DNA of 64,000 nt from Streptomyces sp. MMG1533. GTDB lineage: Bacteria; Actinomycetota; Actinomycetes; Streptomycetales; Streptomycetaceae. Location: positions 7,108 through 71,107 of the forward strand of contig NZ_LGDG01000232.1 of NCBI RefSeq assembly GCF_001279775.1, in the 5' to 3' direction. The translations under genes and the position numbers were made by a program. A model generated the notes under the pieces. That model was given only the letters and a program-made list of their open reading frames with translations, was not told the origin of the DNA and did no database searches. Each line of letters begins with the position of its first letter. The first letter of the stretch is position 1. Shown here piece after piece: positions 1 to 9,234 of this stretch.

Positions 1-159
1 CAGGCCCGTCACGGCGGCCAGGTACAGGGACAGGAACGCCGGGACGAGGATGCCGAGCCGGTTGAGCAGCGTCCCGGCGAACAGCAGCCAGAACACGGGC
101 GGGAGCGGCCGCCTGGCATCGGCCGCTCCCTCCGGGGACGCCGTGCGCACCACCGTCAT
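1..159 (-). CDS. MFS transporter, N-terminal fragment (phosphonate cluster exporter)
   Basis: Only the first 53 codons are in the window. The protein starts MTVVRTASPEG and enters a hydrophobic segment at about residue 23 (WLLFAGTLLNRLG), followed by a proline/leucine-rich stretch typical of the first helix of a major facilitator permease. Its ATG overlaps the stop of the PEP mutase gene by four bases, so it is translationally coupled to the phosphonate genes and is best read as their product exporter. The family call rests on a short fragment. A different multi-helix permease cannot be excluded. Confidence 0.6.
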   Translation of the reverse strand, partial: MTVVRTASPEGAADARRPLPPVFWLLFAGTLLNRLGILVPAFLSLYLAAVTGL

Positions 160-1034
160 GCCGATTCCAGCTCCTGCCACTCGGCCAGGCCCTGCAGCGC
201 GAAGATGTCCTTCACGGAGGCGATCCGGTCCTCCAGCTCGGTGGTCGCGCCCCGGTCGACGATCGTGCCGAAGGTCTCGCGCAGGGCGCGGATCGTGGCG
301 CGCAGACCCTGGTTGGCGTAGATCACCGTGGACACACCGGCCTTGACGGCGTCGTCGATGTGCCAGTCGGGGTAGGTCGTGGGGACGACCACGACCGGCG
401 CCCGGTCCTGCCACTCGGCGAGGAAGGCCAGCACCTGCTCGTTGGTGGGCTTCTTGGAGTGCACGAGGACGGCGTCGGCGCCCGCGTCGACGTAGGCGTG
501 GCAGCGTTCCAGGGCGACCTCGACGCCGAGTCCGTCGATCAGGGCCTCGGTGCGGGCGATGACGAAGAAGTCCTCGGTGCGCTGAGCCTGCTTGGCGACG
601 CGCAGCTTGGAGGCGAAGGTCTCGGTGTCGAGGAGGGTGTGGGAGGTCGCGACGAAGCTGTTCATCTTGGGGAACTGCTTGTCCTCGATGGCGACGGCGG
701 TGATCCCGGCGGCCTCGTACTCGCGGACCATGTGGGCGACGTTGAGGTTGTTGCCGTAGCCGGTGTCGACGTCGGCGACGACCGGGATGCCGAGGGCCTT
801 CTGCGTGTTCGCGGCGGCCTCCAGGTACTCGGTCATCGTCAGCACGCTGGCGTCGGGCAGGCAGCGGGCGGCGGACACCTCGAGGCTGGACGCCCACACG
901 GCGTCGAACCCGGCGGCCTCGGCGAGCCGGCCGCCCAGCGCGTCGTGTGCGCCGGCGACCCGTACCGCGCTCCCGGCGGCCCGACGTGCGGCGAGGACCG
1001 AGCGGAAGGTGGGGTGGGGGGTGGACTTGAGCAT
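156..1034 (-). CDS. pepM: Phosphoenolpyruvate phosphomutase
   Basis: This enzyme rearranges phosphoenolpyruvate to phosphonopyruvate, forming the C-P bond that commits carbon to phosphonate natural products. The 292-residue protein has the isocitrate lyase/PEP mutase barrel. The metal-binding aspartates are in DVDTGYGN (residues 88-95). The signature EDKQFPKMNS at 117-126 fits the EDKX5NS motif that separates true mutases from isocitrate and methylisocitrate lyases. ATG at 1034 gives the normal family length. It follows an ATP-grasp gene after 32 bases and overlaps the exporter gene. No phosphonopyruvate decarboxylase follows it here, so equilibrium is probably pulled by the linked aminotransferase. 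Confidence 0.93.
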   Translation of the reverse strand: MLKSTPHPTFRSVLAARRAAGSAVRVAGAHDALGGRLAEAAGFDAVWASSLEVSAARCLPDASVLTMTEYLEAAANTQKALGIPVVADVDTGYGNNLNVAHMVREYEAAGITAVAIEDKQFPKMNSFVATSHTLLDTETFASKLRVAKQAQRTEDFFVIARTEALIDGLGVEVALERCHAYVDAGADAVLVHSKKPTNEQVLAFLAEWQDRAPVVVVPTTYPDWHIDDAVKAGVSTVIYANQGLRATIRALRETFGTIVDRGATTELEDRIASVKDIFALQGLAEWQELESA

Positions 1035-1066
1035 GGCGGTGCTCCTTCTGGTGGGGGTCGGTGTTC

Positions 1067-2305
1067 TCAGAGGGACGCGGTGACCGTGATGGCGTCCGCC
1101 GCCTCCCGGGCCCGCCGCAGGGCCTGCGGCCCTGTCGGGGCGACGGCGACGACATGGCCGTAGCGGGCGGTGTTGTTGGGGAGGGCGGGCACGCGGGTGC
1201 CGGGTTCGACGTACAGGGCGACGTCGACGACCCCGGGCAGCCTGGCCGCGGTGCCGGCTCCGGCGACGGCGGAGACGACGCCTTCCGCCGCCGGGAGGAA
1301 GGCGACGGCGGCGGCCTGGTGGGTTCCGGGCGCGGGCAGCGGGCGTACGGGGTCCAGGTGCATCGCGACGAGTTCGGCGGGGATGTCCACGCCGGTGCTC
1401 AGCGCGACCAGCCGGGTGATCCGGTCGCCCGCCGGGCGGCAGTTGATCTCGATGAGCCGCGGGCCGTCGGCGGCCAGCCGGAGTTCGACGTGCGCGGCGC
1501 CGAAGTCGAAGCCGACGGCTGCCAGGGAACGGGCGGCGACCTCGGCGCAGTGTTCGTCGAGTCCGGAGCCGAGGGCGGCGGGCACGTGGTGGCCGGTCTC
1601 GCAGAAGTACGGCAGTTCGCCGAGCTCCTTGAAGGTGACCGCGAGCACGGACACCACGCCGCCGCGCACCAGCACCTCGACGCTGACCTCGGGCCCGTCG
1701 ACGTACTCCTCGACGAGCGCGGCCGGGATCTTGCGCTGGCCGCGCTCGTTGTGGGTGTCCTTCAGCAGCAGCCGTACGTGGTCGGCGGCGTCCTCCGGAG
1801 CCCGGCACAGGCGTACGCCGTTGCTGCCGCCGTCGTCGAGGGGCTTGACCACGCAGGGGTACGCGAGGCCGAGGCCGTACACCTCCTCCGGTGCCTCGAC
1901 GCGGGCGAAGCCCGGCACCGGCACGCCCGCCGCCGCGCACAGCCGCCGGGTGGCGGACTTGTCGCGTGCCGCGCGGACCCCGGCCGGGTCGGGGCCGGGC
2001 AGCCCGAGGGTGCGGGAGGCCTCGGCGCCGCTGATCATGTGCCACTCGCCGACGGCGACGATCGCGTCCGCGGGGTGGTCGAGGCCGCGTACGGCGGTGA
2101 CGACGGCGGCCGGGTCGTTGGTCTCGCAGGTGACGACCTCGTCGACCTGGGAGAGGTCGAGGCGTTCGTGGCCGGGCGCGAGGTACATCGGCAGGTCCCG
2201 GGTGAGGAAGGTGACCCGGTGTCCGGCCCGCCGGGCGGCGGCGAGGGCCTCGTAGCCGCTGCCGGTGAGGTTGCTCTCCAGGAAGACGACGTGCCGGCCG
2301 CTCAT
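1067..2305 (-). CDS. ATP-grasp ligase (amide-bond forming) 1
   Basis: A 412-residue protein with the ATP-grasp layout: an N-terminal Rossmann-like domain (VFLESNLTGSG), an ATP-binding lysine region (YPCVVKPLDDGGSNGVRL), and a C-terminal metal site (HVELRLAADGPRLIEINCR) where E and N bind Mg. The family joins a carboxylate, activated as acyl phosphate, to an amine. Its ATG overlaps the stop of the preceding ligase gene as ATGA. Beside PEP mutase and an aminotransferase, it probably adds an amino acid to phosphonoalanine or extends the resulting dipeptide. Substrate and order of action cannot be read from sequence. Confidence 0.85.
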   Translation of the reverse strand: MSGRHVVFLESNLTGSGYEALAAARRAGHRVTFLTRDLPMYLAPGHERLDLSQVDEVVTCETNDPAAVVTAVRGLDHPADAIVAVGEWHMISGAEASRTLGLPGPDPAGVRAARDKSATRRLCAAAGVPVPGFARVEAPEEVYGLGLAYPCVVKPLDDGGSNGVRLCRAPEDAADHVRLLLKDTHNERGQRKIPAALVEEYVDGPEVSVEVLVRGGVVSVLAVTFKELGELPYFCETGHHVPAALGSGLDEHCAEVAARSLAAVGFDFGAAHVELRLAADGPRLIEINCRPAGDRITRLVALSTGVDIPAELVAMHLDPVRPLPAPGTHQAAAVAFLPAAEGVVSAVAGAGTAARLPGVVDVALYVEPGTRVPALPNNTARYGHVVAVAPTGPQALRRAREAADAITVTASL

Positions 2306-3576
2306 GGCGTGGCCTCCGGCTCCCGCACGACGAACAGCTCCTCGCTCAGCTTCTGCAACTCGGCGAGATCCGCGAGGAGTTGCTCGGGCGAGTCGGCGCG
2401 CAGTTCGATCCGCAGGGGTGATCCGGCGCCCTCGTGGCGGGGCTGGACCAGGTCGCCGGGGTGCTTGTACACGTCGACCTGGGCGGTGGACTCCAGGGCG
2501 CGCACCAGGTCCAGGCCGGCGTACTCGACGAGGGTTCCGGCCCGTTCCGGGTAGGGCGTGACGACGGCGGCGGCGCCGTCGCGCACCCGGGCGACCGAGG
2601 GGGCCACACCGCGCAGGACGTCCCGGTAGCCGGCGATGAGGTTGATGCCGTACGCCTCGCGCAGCAGGGGCGCCCGGTTGGCGCCGGGCCGGCCGGCCAC
2701 CTCGATCAGGCGGGGGCCGGTGGGTCCGTGCACGAACTCGACGTGGGCGAGGCCGCGTCGGATGCCGAGGGCGCGGACGGCGTCGGCGGCCAGGGCGCGC
2801 ATCCGCTCCCGTTCGGGGGGCGTGAGGCGGGTGGCGGTGACGCGGGCGAAGTGGTGGAAGTCGGTGCCGCCGAGGTCGGTGCCGGTGACGACGTCGACGA
2901 CCGGGGTCGTCCACACCCGCTCTTCGAGGACGAGGCACTCCACGGAGTGGTTGGTGCCGGTGAGGAACTCCTCGACGAGGATCTCCGCCGGGGTGTCCGT
3001 GATGCGCTGGCCGGCGCTGAACTCCGGCAGGGTGGCGGCCAGTTCGCGATAGGCGGCGACCAGCTCCGCCGGGTTCTCGCAGCGGGAGACGAAGTAACTC
3101 CCCCACAGGTTGCCGGGCTTGAGCACGACCGGGTAGCCGGTGGCGTCGGCGAAGGCGAGCAGCTGCTCCTCGCCGGTGACGACGGCCGAGCGGGCCGAGG
3201 CGTGTTCCCCGACGTGCTCGGCGAACCGTCGCCGCATCTCGCTCTTGCTGCGGACGGCCGCCGCGGCCTCGCCGCTCATGGCGGGCAGCCCGAGCCGCCC
3301 GCAGACCTCCGCCCACAGCGGCACGAGCGTCTCGTCGACGTTCAGCACGGCCTCGATCCGCCAGGTCCGGCCGATCTCCTCGATGTGCCGGACGACCGCG
3401 TCGGCGCCGTCGGCGAACCGGGTCCGCTCGACGAGGGCGAACTCCTCGGGTTCGAGGGTGTGCACGCTCTCGGAGTCCCGCAGCACGCCGAGCGCGACGC
3501 CACGGTCGAGCAACCCGGCGTAGAACTCGGGCCGTTGGACGGCGCCGAAGTACAGCACGAGAGGTTCACTCGACAT
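2302..3576 (-). CDS. ATP-grasp ligase (amide-bond forming) 2
   Basis: A 424-residue second ATP-grasp enzyme, clearly diverged from its downstream neighbour. Visible parts are the N-terminal domain (LVLYFGAVQRPEFY), the nucleotide-binding region (YPVVLKPGNLWGSYFV), a substrate segment (EILVEEFLTGTNHSVEC) and the metal-binding end (HVEFVHGPTGPRLIEVAGR). In the last motif the usual asparagine after the glutamate is not in the standard place (EVAGRPGANR), which is common in this subfamily. The start overlaps the aminotransferase end by 11 bases, so the two are coupled. Two ligases in one operon suggest at least two amide bonds, that is a tripeptide-like product (inference). Confidence 0.85.
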   Translation of the reverse strand: MSSEPLVLYFGAVQRPEFYAGLLDRGVALGVLRDSESVHTLEPEEFALVERTRFADGADAVVRHIEEIGRTWRIEAVLNVDETLVPLWAEVCGRLGLPAMSGEAAAAVRSKSEMRRRFAEHVGEHASARSAVVTGEEQLLAFADATGYPVVLKPGNLWGSYFVSRCENPAELVAAYRELAATLPEFSAGQRITDTPAEILVEEFLTGTNHSVECLVLEERVWTTPVVDVVTGTDLGGTDFHHFARVTATRLTPPERERMRALAADAVRALGIRRGLAHVEFVHGPTGPRLIEVAGRPGANRAPLLREAYGINLIAGYRDVLRGVAPSVARVRDGAAAVVTPYPERAGTLVEYAGLDLVRALESTAQVDVYKHPGDLVQPRHEGAGSPLRIELRADSPEQLLADLAELQKLSEELFVVREPEATP

Positions 3577-4762
3577 GGGTCATCACCTCCCGCAGCGAGT
3601 CCAGTCCCTCGGCGATCCGGTCCTCCGCGATCGCGTACGACAGCCGTACGAAGCCCTCGGCGCCGAAGGCGGTGCCCGGGGTGACGGCGATGCGGGCCTG
3701 TTCCATGAGGACGCCGGTGAGGGTGTCGGTGTCCGGGACCGGGACACCGCCGACCTTGCGGCCGAGGACCTCGCGGACGTCGAGGAAGTAGTAGAAGGCG
3801 CCCTCGGGGGTGGTGGCGGGGCGGATGTGGTCGATGGTCGCGAACGCTTCGGCGACGCGCGCGTGCCGGTGGGCGAGGATGTCGCGGGCCTGCGCGGTGA
3901 AGCCGTCCAGCTCGCCGCGGGCGGCGGGCAGCAGGGCGTGCTGGACGACGCTGGTGACGTTCGACGCGGTGTGGCTCTGCAGGTTCTTCAGGACGTCGAT
4001 GATCGCGCGAGGTCCGTGCACGTGGCCGGCCCGCCATCCGGTGACGGCGAAGCTCTTGGAGAACGATCCGATGCCGACGGTGAGTTCGCGGGCCTCGGGT
4101 ACCAGGGCGGCGGGATGGGCGTGTTCGACGCCCGGCAGAACAAGCTCGCCGTAGCACTCGTCGAAGACGATCCACACCCTGTGGGCGACCGCCCAGGCGG
4201 CGATCCGGGCCAGCTGCTCGGGCGGGCAGACCGCGCCGGTCGGGTTGTTCGGGGTGTTGAGAACCAGCATGCGGGTGCGTGGGGTGCGCAGCGCCTCCAG
4301 GCGATCCACGTCCGGCACGAACCCGGTGTCCGACGTCTGAACCGCGACGGGCTCGCCGCCCGCGATCCGGATCTGCGCGGCGAAGGTCCCCCAGCCCGGG
4401 TTCGGCACCAGCGCCTCGTCGCCCGGGTCGAGCAGGGCGAGGGCGGCGAGGTGCAGACCGTGCTTGGCACCGGTGGTGACGATCACCTCGGCGGGCTCGT
4501 ACGACACCCCCGACAGGCGGCTGATCCGCTCGGCCAGCGCCGCGCGCAGGGCGGGCAGTCCGGCGGTGTCGGTGTAGCGGTGGGTGTCGGCATCGGCAGC
4601 CACGTGCAGAGCACGCAGGACTTCGGCGGGCGGGGCGAGATCCAGCTCCCCCGCCGCGAAGTTGACGATCTCGACGCCCTGGGCGCGAAGGGCCTCGGCC
4701 TTGTTACGAGTGCCGGACGTCTTGGATCCGGACACGGAGTGCGCACGAGCGGCCAGGCGCAT
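3566..4762 (-). CDS. PLP aminotransferase, class I/II (probable phosphonopyruvate transaminase)
   Basis: A 398-residue fold-type I aminotransferase. The PLP-contact residues are all present: PNNPTG at 171-176, D201 and Y204 in DECYG, the Schiff-base lysine K236 in SFSKSF, and R244 in TGWR. A ribosome-binding GGAG lies upstream of ATG 4762. It sits between the TSUP permease and the ligase genes in the PEP mutase operon. The simplest role is amination of phosphonopyruvate to phosphonoalanine, which would drain the unfavourable mutase equilibrium in place of a decarboxylase. The role is inferred from context; the enzyme class is clear from sequence. Confidence 0.85.
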   Translation of the reverse strand: MRLAARAHSVSGSKTSGTRNKAEALRAQGVEIVNFAAGELDLAPPAEVLRALHVAADADTHRYTDTAGLPALRAALAERISRLSGVSYEPAEVIVTTGAKHGLHLAALALLDPGDEALVPNPGWGTFAAQIRIAGGEPVAVQTSDTGFVPDVDRLEALRTPRTRMLVLNTPNNPTGAVCPPEQLARIAAWAVAHRVWIVFDECYGELVLPGVEHAHPAALVPEARELTVGIGSFSKSFAVTGWRAGHVHGPRAIIDVLKNLQSHTASNVTSVVQHALLPAARGELDGFTAQARDILAHRHARVAEAFATIDHIRPATTPEGAFYYFLDVREVLGRKVGGVPVPDTDTLTGVLMEQARIAVTPGTAFGAEGFVRLSYAIAEDRIAEGLDSLREVMTHVE

Positions 4763-4813
4763 GCGGGGCTCCTATCTGTGGGGGGAGGAACGTGAAGGGG
4801 ACGGGATGGGCTC

Positions 4814-5539
4814 TCACCCCGCGACCACCCCCGCCAGCACCGACACCGAGCTGACGACCAGCAGTCCCAGCACCGCCCGCCGGAACCTCTCGGAGTCGAA
4901 GCGGGCGAAGATGCGTTCGCCGACGAAGATGCCGATGAACAGGGCGGGGACACCGGCCAGGAGGGCCCAGCCGACCTTGGAGGTGAGCTGGCCGCTGATG
5001 CCGAAGCCGGCCAGGGAGGCGAGGCTCGTGCCGGAGAAGACGACGCCCAGGGTGGCCCGTTGGACGCGTGGCGGCAGGTTGAGGCTCTGCATCGCGGCGA
5101 CCATGGGCGGGCCGTCGATGCCGGTCGAGGCGAAGGACGCGCCGGAGAACGCGCTGATCCAGGCGACCGCGCCGAGCCCGCCGCGCACGGTGACCCGGCG
5201 CCACACCATCACCGTGCACAGCAGCACCACGACCGCGATGACCAGCGACAGCGCCCGTGCGGGCAGCACGTGCAGCAGCCACACCCCGAACGGCACTCCC
5301 GCCAGGCCCGCGCCCAGCGCGACGGCGGTGATCCGCTGGTGGACGTGGCGCCAGTCCCGTACGGCGATCCACAGGCTGAGCGGCGCCGCCATGATCGCGG
5401 CGACGACGACGGCGGTCACCGGGTCGAGCAGCAGTGTCAGCGGCGGCACGGCGACCAGGGAGAAGCCGAAGCCGGCGGTGGTGCGGATGACGGACGCGAG
5501 GGTGAGGACGAGGAAGACCCCGAGGACGGCGGCCGTCAT
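4814..5539 (-). CDS. TSUP (TauE/SafE) family permease
   Basis: A 241-residue, highly hydrophobic protein with about eight predicted helices, starting MTAAVLGVFLVLTLASVIRT. It has the two-half repeated layout of TauE/SafE permeases, including the glycine-rich start of each half (TTAGFGFSLVAVPPL and FSGASFASTGIDGPPM). The family moves sulfite, sulfoacetate and related small anions. Its ATG overlaps the FAH-family hydrolase stop as ATGA, tying it to the phosphonate operon. A phosphonate or sulfonate substrate is plausible by charge and size, but direction and cargo are unknown. Confidence 0.85.
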   Translation of the reverse strand: MTAAVLGVFLVLTLASVIRTTAGFGFSLVAVPPLTLLLDPVTAVVVAAIMAAPLSLWIAVRDWRHVHQRITAVALGAGLAGVPFGVWLLHVLPARALSLVIAVVVLLCTVMVWRRVTVRGGLGAVAWISAFSGASFASTGIDGPPMVAAMQSLNLPPRVQRATLGVVFSGTSLASLAGFGISGQLTSKVGWALLAGVPALFIGIFVGERIFARFDSERFRRAVLGLLVVSSVSVLAGVVAG

Positions 5540-6309
5540 ATCGCGCGCACCACGGTGTTGGTGAGCTCTCCGACGCCCTCGACCGCGATCGTCACCGTGT
5601 CGCCGGGGTGCATCCGGGAGACGCCCGCCGGGGTGCCGGTGAGGATGACGTCGCCGGGCAGCAGGGTCATCGCGGCGCTGATGTGGGCGATCAGCTCGTG
5701 CACCGGACGGACCATCTGGTGGGTGCCGCCCTCCTGCCGGAGTTCGCCGTTGACGGTGGCGGTGACCCGCAGCGCGGCGGGATCCAGCTCGGTCTCCACC
5801 CACGGGCCGAGCGGACAGAAGGTGTCCGAGCCCTTGGCCCGCCACCACTGGCCGTCCGGTTTCTGCAGGTCGCGGGCGGTGACGTCGTTGGCGCAGGTGT
5901 AGCCGAGCAGCGCCCCGGGCACGTCCTCGGGCTTCAGGCCGCGGCAGCGGACCCCGATGACGGCCGCCAGCTCCGCCTCGTGGTGGAGTTCCTCGGTGTA
6001 CTCCGGGAAGACGATGTCCGCCCCGGGCCCGACCACGCTGGTGGACGGCTTGAGGAAGATCAGCGGCCGCTGCGGAACCTGGTTGCCCAACTCGGCCGCG
6101 TGGGCGGCGAAGTTGCGGCCGACCGCGACGACCTTGGAGGGCTCGACGGGGGCGAGGAGAGTCACCTCGCCGAGGGGGCGGGCCGGACCGTCGGCCGCCC
6201 GGTGCTCCCCGTACGGGTCGCCGTCGAGCGGGGTGATCAGCTCTCCGGCGCCGAGGACGCCGTACGACACCTCCCCGGTTTCCGTCTCCTGGTACCTCAC
6301 GATGCGCAT
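5536..6309 (-). CDS. Fumarylacetoacetate hydrolase (FAH) family protein
   Basis: A 257-residue protein with the single FAH domain seen in acylpyruvate hydrolases, fumarylpyruvate hydrolases and FAHD1-type oxaloacetate decarboxylases. Visible are the entry motif VAVGRNFAAHAAELGN (residues 62-77), the metal-binding HHEAELAAVIG, and the second acidic site in CANDVTARDLQ. The family cleaves C-C bonds in 2-oxo acids through a metal-bound enolate. Phosphonopyruvate is such a 2-oxo acid, so action on a phosphonate-pathway keto acid is possible but unproven. Its stop overlaps the TSUP start, and it lies 3 bases after the FAD/Fe-S oxidase. Confidence 0.88.
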   Translation of the reverse strand: MRIVRYQETETGEVSYGVLGAGELITPLDGDPYGEHRAADGPARPLGEVTLLAPVEPSKVVAVGRNFAAHAAELGNQVPQRPLIFLKPSTSVVGPGADIVFPEYTEELHHEAELAAVIGVRCRGLKPEDVPGALLGYTCANDVTARDLQKPDGQWWRAKGSDTFCPLGPWVETELDPAALRVTATVNGELRQEGGTHQMVRPVHELIAHISAAMTLLPGDVILTGTPAGVSRMHPGDTVTIAVEGVGELTNTVVRAI

Positions 6310-6312
6310 GCG

Positions 6313-9234
6313 TTACCCGTTCCTTCGCTGTGCTGGTGTTGCCGGTGTGTCACGCCCGGTCCCCAAGGCCTTGCGCAGCAGCCCCGCCAGATGGGTGGCG
6401 CTGCGCTCGGTGCCCTGGGAGATCTGCGTACGGCAGGAGAAGCCGTCCGCGATGATCATGGCGTCCTCGCCGGCCGCCCGGACCTTGGGGTACAGCTCGC
6501 GCTCCGCCGAGGACTGGGAGACCTCCCAGTGCCCGGTCTCGAAGCCGAAGTTGCCCGCGAGGCCGCAGCAGCCGGCGCCGACGACGTCGGTGTCCACGCC
6601 GAGCCGCTTGAGGACGGCGAGTTCGGCGCCGTGGCCGGGGCCCGCCTCGGTGTGGCAGTGCGGCTGGAGTACGGCGTCCTGGTCGAGGGTGCCGAAGGGC
6701 CACTCGCCCTCGTGCCGGGCGACGAGTTCGGCGAGCGTCGTCGTCTGCGCGGCGAGGCGGCGCGCGGTGTCGGAGTCGGGCAGCAGCTCGACGGACTCCT
6801 CGCGCAGCGCCTGTGTGCAGGACGGTTCGACGCCGACGACCGTGCGTCCGGCCGCCAGATGCTGCTCCAGGGACTTCAGGGAGCGGCCCAACACGGACCG
6901 GGCGACGCCCAGTTGCCCCGTGGAGTACCAGGTCAGGCCGCAGCAGACCGGGCCGTCCGGCAGCACGACGTCGTAGCCGAGCGCCTCCAGCACCTCGACG
7001 GTGTCCTGGGCGCCCTTCGGGTCGAGGTAGTTGGAGAAGGTGTCGGGCCACAGCACGACGGTCTCCCTCGTGGCGCCCGGTTTCGTGGCGCTCACTTCCG
7101 TGACGCCCACTGCGGATCGTCGGCCCCGGAACCACTGCCGGAACGTACGCGGAGCAAGCTCCGGCAGGTCCCGTCGCGTCTCCAGACCGGCGATCCGCAG
7201 CAGCCCGCGGGCGATCCGCGGCCGCTTCGTGAACGCGGTGAGGACGCCGGGTGCGAGCGAGGCGAGCCGCCCGAGCAGTGGCAGCCAGCCCAGCACGTAG
7301 TGCGCCCTGGGCCGGAGCCGTCCCTTGTAGTGCTGGTGCAGGAACTCCGCCTTGTACGACGCCATGTCGACGTTGACCGGGCACTCGCTCTTGCACGCCT
7401 TGCACGACAGACACAGGTCGAGCGCCTCGCGGACCTCGTCCGAACGCCAGGCGTCCGGCAGGGTCTCGCCGCGCAGCATCTCGCCGAGCACCCGGGCCCG
7501 GCCGCGCGTGGAGTGCACCTCGTCGCCGGTGGCCTGGAAGGACGGGCACATCGCGCCGGTGGCGTTGCGGCAGCTGCCGACGCCGATGCAGCGGCGTACC
7601 GCGCCCGCCATCGAGCCCCGGTCGGCGGAGAGGGTGAGCAGCGGCAGCGCGTGCCTGTCGTGGCCCGGCCCGGGGCGCACGGAGGCGTCCAGCGGGGCCG
7701 GGTCGACCAGGATGCCCGGGTTGAGCAGCCCGTCGGGGTCCCAGATGCGCTTGAACTCGCGGAATGCGCCGAGGAGTTCGGGCGAATACGTGCGGGTGAG
7801 CAGCTCGGAGCGGGCCCGCCCGTCCCCGTGCTCGCCGGACGCGCAGCCGCCGTGCGAGACGGCGATGTCGGCGGCGGCCTCGATGAAGGTGCGGTAGTCG
7901 GCGATGCCGGCCCGGCCGGTGAGGTCCCAGTCGACGCGCAGATGCAGACAGCCCTCGCCGAAGTGGCCGGTGATGGTGCCCTGCCGTTTCCGCTCGGCCA
8001 TCAGGGCGTGCAGGTCCTTCAGGTACCCGGCGAGGTTCTCGGCCGGTACCGCGGAGTCCTCCCAGCCGGGCCAGGCCTCCCGCCCGTCGGCCATGCGGGT
8101 GGCGATGCCGGCGCCGTTGCGGCGGATGCTCCACAGGGCGTCGGTGCGTGCCGGGTCGGCGAAGACCTCGAAGCGGGCGCCGGTCTCCCGCCCGACGCGC
8201 CGGGCCCGGGCCTCGGCGTCGGCCTGGTCGGCACCCTCGATCTCGCAGTACAGCCAGGCCCCGCCGGGCGGCAGCAGGTCGACGCCCTCGGCGCGGCCGG
8301 GCCGTGCGCGCAGCGCGTCCACCAGGGCCGCGTCCATGCCCTCGACGGTCAGCGCACCGGCCCGCGCCAGGGCGGGGGCGGCGGAGGCGGCGTCGTAGAC
8401 GTCGGGGAAGCCGAGGACCAGCAGCGCCCGGGCGGCGGGCACCGGCACCAGGCCGATGGTCGCGCCGAGGACGATGCCGCAGGTGCCCTCGGAGCCGACC
8501 AGGGAGCGGGCCACGTGGAAACCGTGCTCGGGCAGCAGCCGGTGCAGCCCGTAGCCGGAGACCTGGCGGCTGAAGCGGCCCAACTCGGTGCGGATCCCGG
8601 CGAGATGGGCATCCCGCAGATCCCGCAGCCGTACGTCGAGTGCCGGGTCGCCGGTCGTGCCCGCGCCCACGCTGAGCAGCTGTCCGTCGGCGCGCAGCAC
8701 GTCGACGCGTTCGGTGATGTCGGCGGTGGTGCCCCAGGCCACGGAGTGCGGCCCGCAGGCGTGGTTGCCGATCATGCCGCCGATGGTGCAGCGCGAGTAC
8801 GTCGACGGGTCCGGGCCGACGGTCAGCCCGTGCTCGGCGGCCCGCGCCCGGACGGCACCGAGGACCGCGCCGGGCTGCACGGTCGCCGTACGGGCGTCCG
8901 GGTCGACGGCCGTGATGCGGTTCATGTGCCGGGAGAAGTCCAGCACCAGGCCCGGGCCGATGGCGTTGCCCGCGATGGAGGTGCCGCCGCCGCGGGAGGT
9001 CACGCCGACCCCGTGGGCCGCGGCGACCGCCACGGCGGTGGCGGCCTCCTCGGCGTCACGGGGCTCGACGACGGCGCCCGGCACGACCCGGTAGATCGAC
9101 GCGTCCGCGGTGTACGCGGACCTGGTCAGGGCGTCGGTGCGGGCCCCGGGCAGCCGCTGGGCCAGCTCCCGCAGGAAGCCCTCCGGGACGGCTGCCCCGA
9201 CGGTCGGCGCGCTGGGCGAAACGTCAGCCGTCAT
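6313..9234 (-). CDS. Fused FAD-linked oxidase / 4Fe-4S / CCG-domain dehydrogenase (YdiJ-like)
   Basis: A 973-residue fusion resembling D-2-hydroxyacid dehydrogenases such as YdiJ or a GlcD-GlcF fusion. The N-terminal FAD type 4 domain (about 40-220) contains TSRGGGTSIAGNA. A FAD-oxidase C-terminal domain follows (about 270-520, with GEHGDGRARSEL). Two 4Fe-4S motifs come next (CIGVGSCRNATGAMCP; CLSCKACKSECP), then two cysteine-rich CCG motifs (VCCGLTWYSTG; AGCCGLAGNFG). ATG at 9234 was chosen because it gives the 11-base overlap with the upstream gene. It should oxidise a 2-hydroxyacid, possibly a phosphonolactate-like intermediate, feeding electrons to the respiratory chain. Substrate is inferred only. 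Confidence 0.85.
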   Translation of the reverse strand: MTADVSPSAPTVGAAVPEGFLRELAQRLPGARTDALTRSAYTADASIYRVVPGAVVEPRDAEEAATAVAVAAAHGVGVTSRGGGTSIAGNAIGPGLVLDFSRHMNRITAVDPDARTATVQPGAVLGAVRARAAEHGLTVGPDPSTYSRCTIGGMIGNHACGPHSVAWGTTADITERVDVLRADGQLLSVGAGTTGDPALDVRLRDLRDAHLAGIRTELGRFSRQVSGYGLHRLLPEHGFHVARSLVGSEGTCGIVLGATIGLVPVPAARALLVLGFPDVYDAASAAPALARAGALTVEGMDAALVDALRARPGRAEGVDLLPPGGAWLYCEIEGADQADAEARARRVGRETGARFEVFADPARTDALWSIRRNGAGIATRMADGREAWPGWEDSAVPAENLAGYLKDLHALMAERKRQGTITGHFGEGCLHLRVDWDLTGRAGIADYRTFIEAAADIAVSHGGCASGEHGDGRARSELLTRTYSPELLGAFREFKRIWDPDGLLNPGILVDPAPLDASVRPGPGHDRHALPLLTLSADRGSMAGAVRRCIGVGSCRNATGAMCPSFQATGDEVHSTRGRARVLGEMLRGETLPDAWRSDEVREALDLCLSCKACKSECPVNVDMASYKAEFLHQHYKGRLRPRAHYVLGWLPLLGRLASLAPGVLTAFTKRPRIARGLLRIAGLETRRDLPELAPRTFRQWFRGRRSAVGVTEVSATKPGATRETVVLWPDTFSNYLDPKGAQDTVEVLEALGYDVVLPDGPVCCGLTWYSTGQLGVARSVLGRSLKSLEQHLAAGRTVVGVEPSCTQALREESVELLPDSDTARRLAAQTTTLAELVARHEGEWPFGTLDQDAVLQPHCHTEAGPGHGAELAVLKRLGVDTDVVGAGCCGLAGNFGFETGHWEVSQSSAERELYPKVRAAGEDAMIIADGFSCRTQISQGTERSATHLAGLLRKALGTGRDTPATPAQRRNG

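Noticed and set aside
156..1034. Isocitrate or methylisocitrate lyase
   Set aside because: The EDKX5NS motif is present and the gene lies among ligase and aminotransferase genes rather than carbon-metabolism genes.
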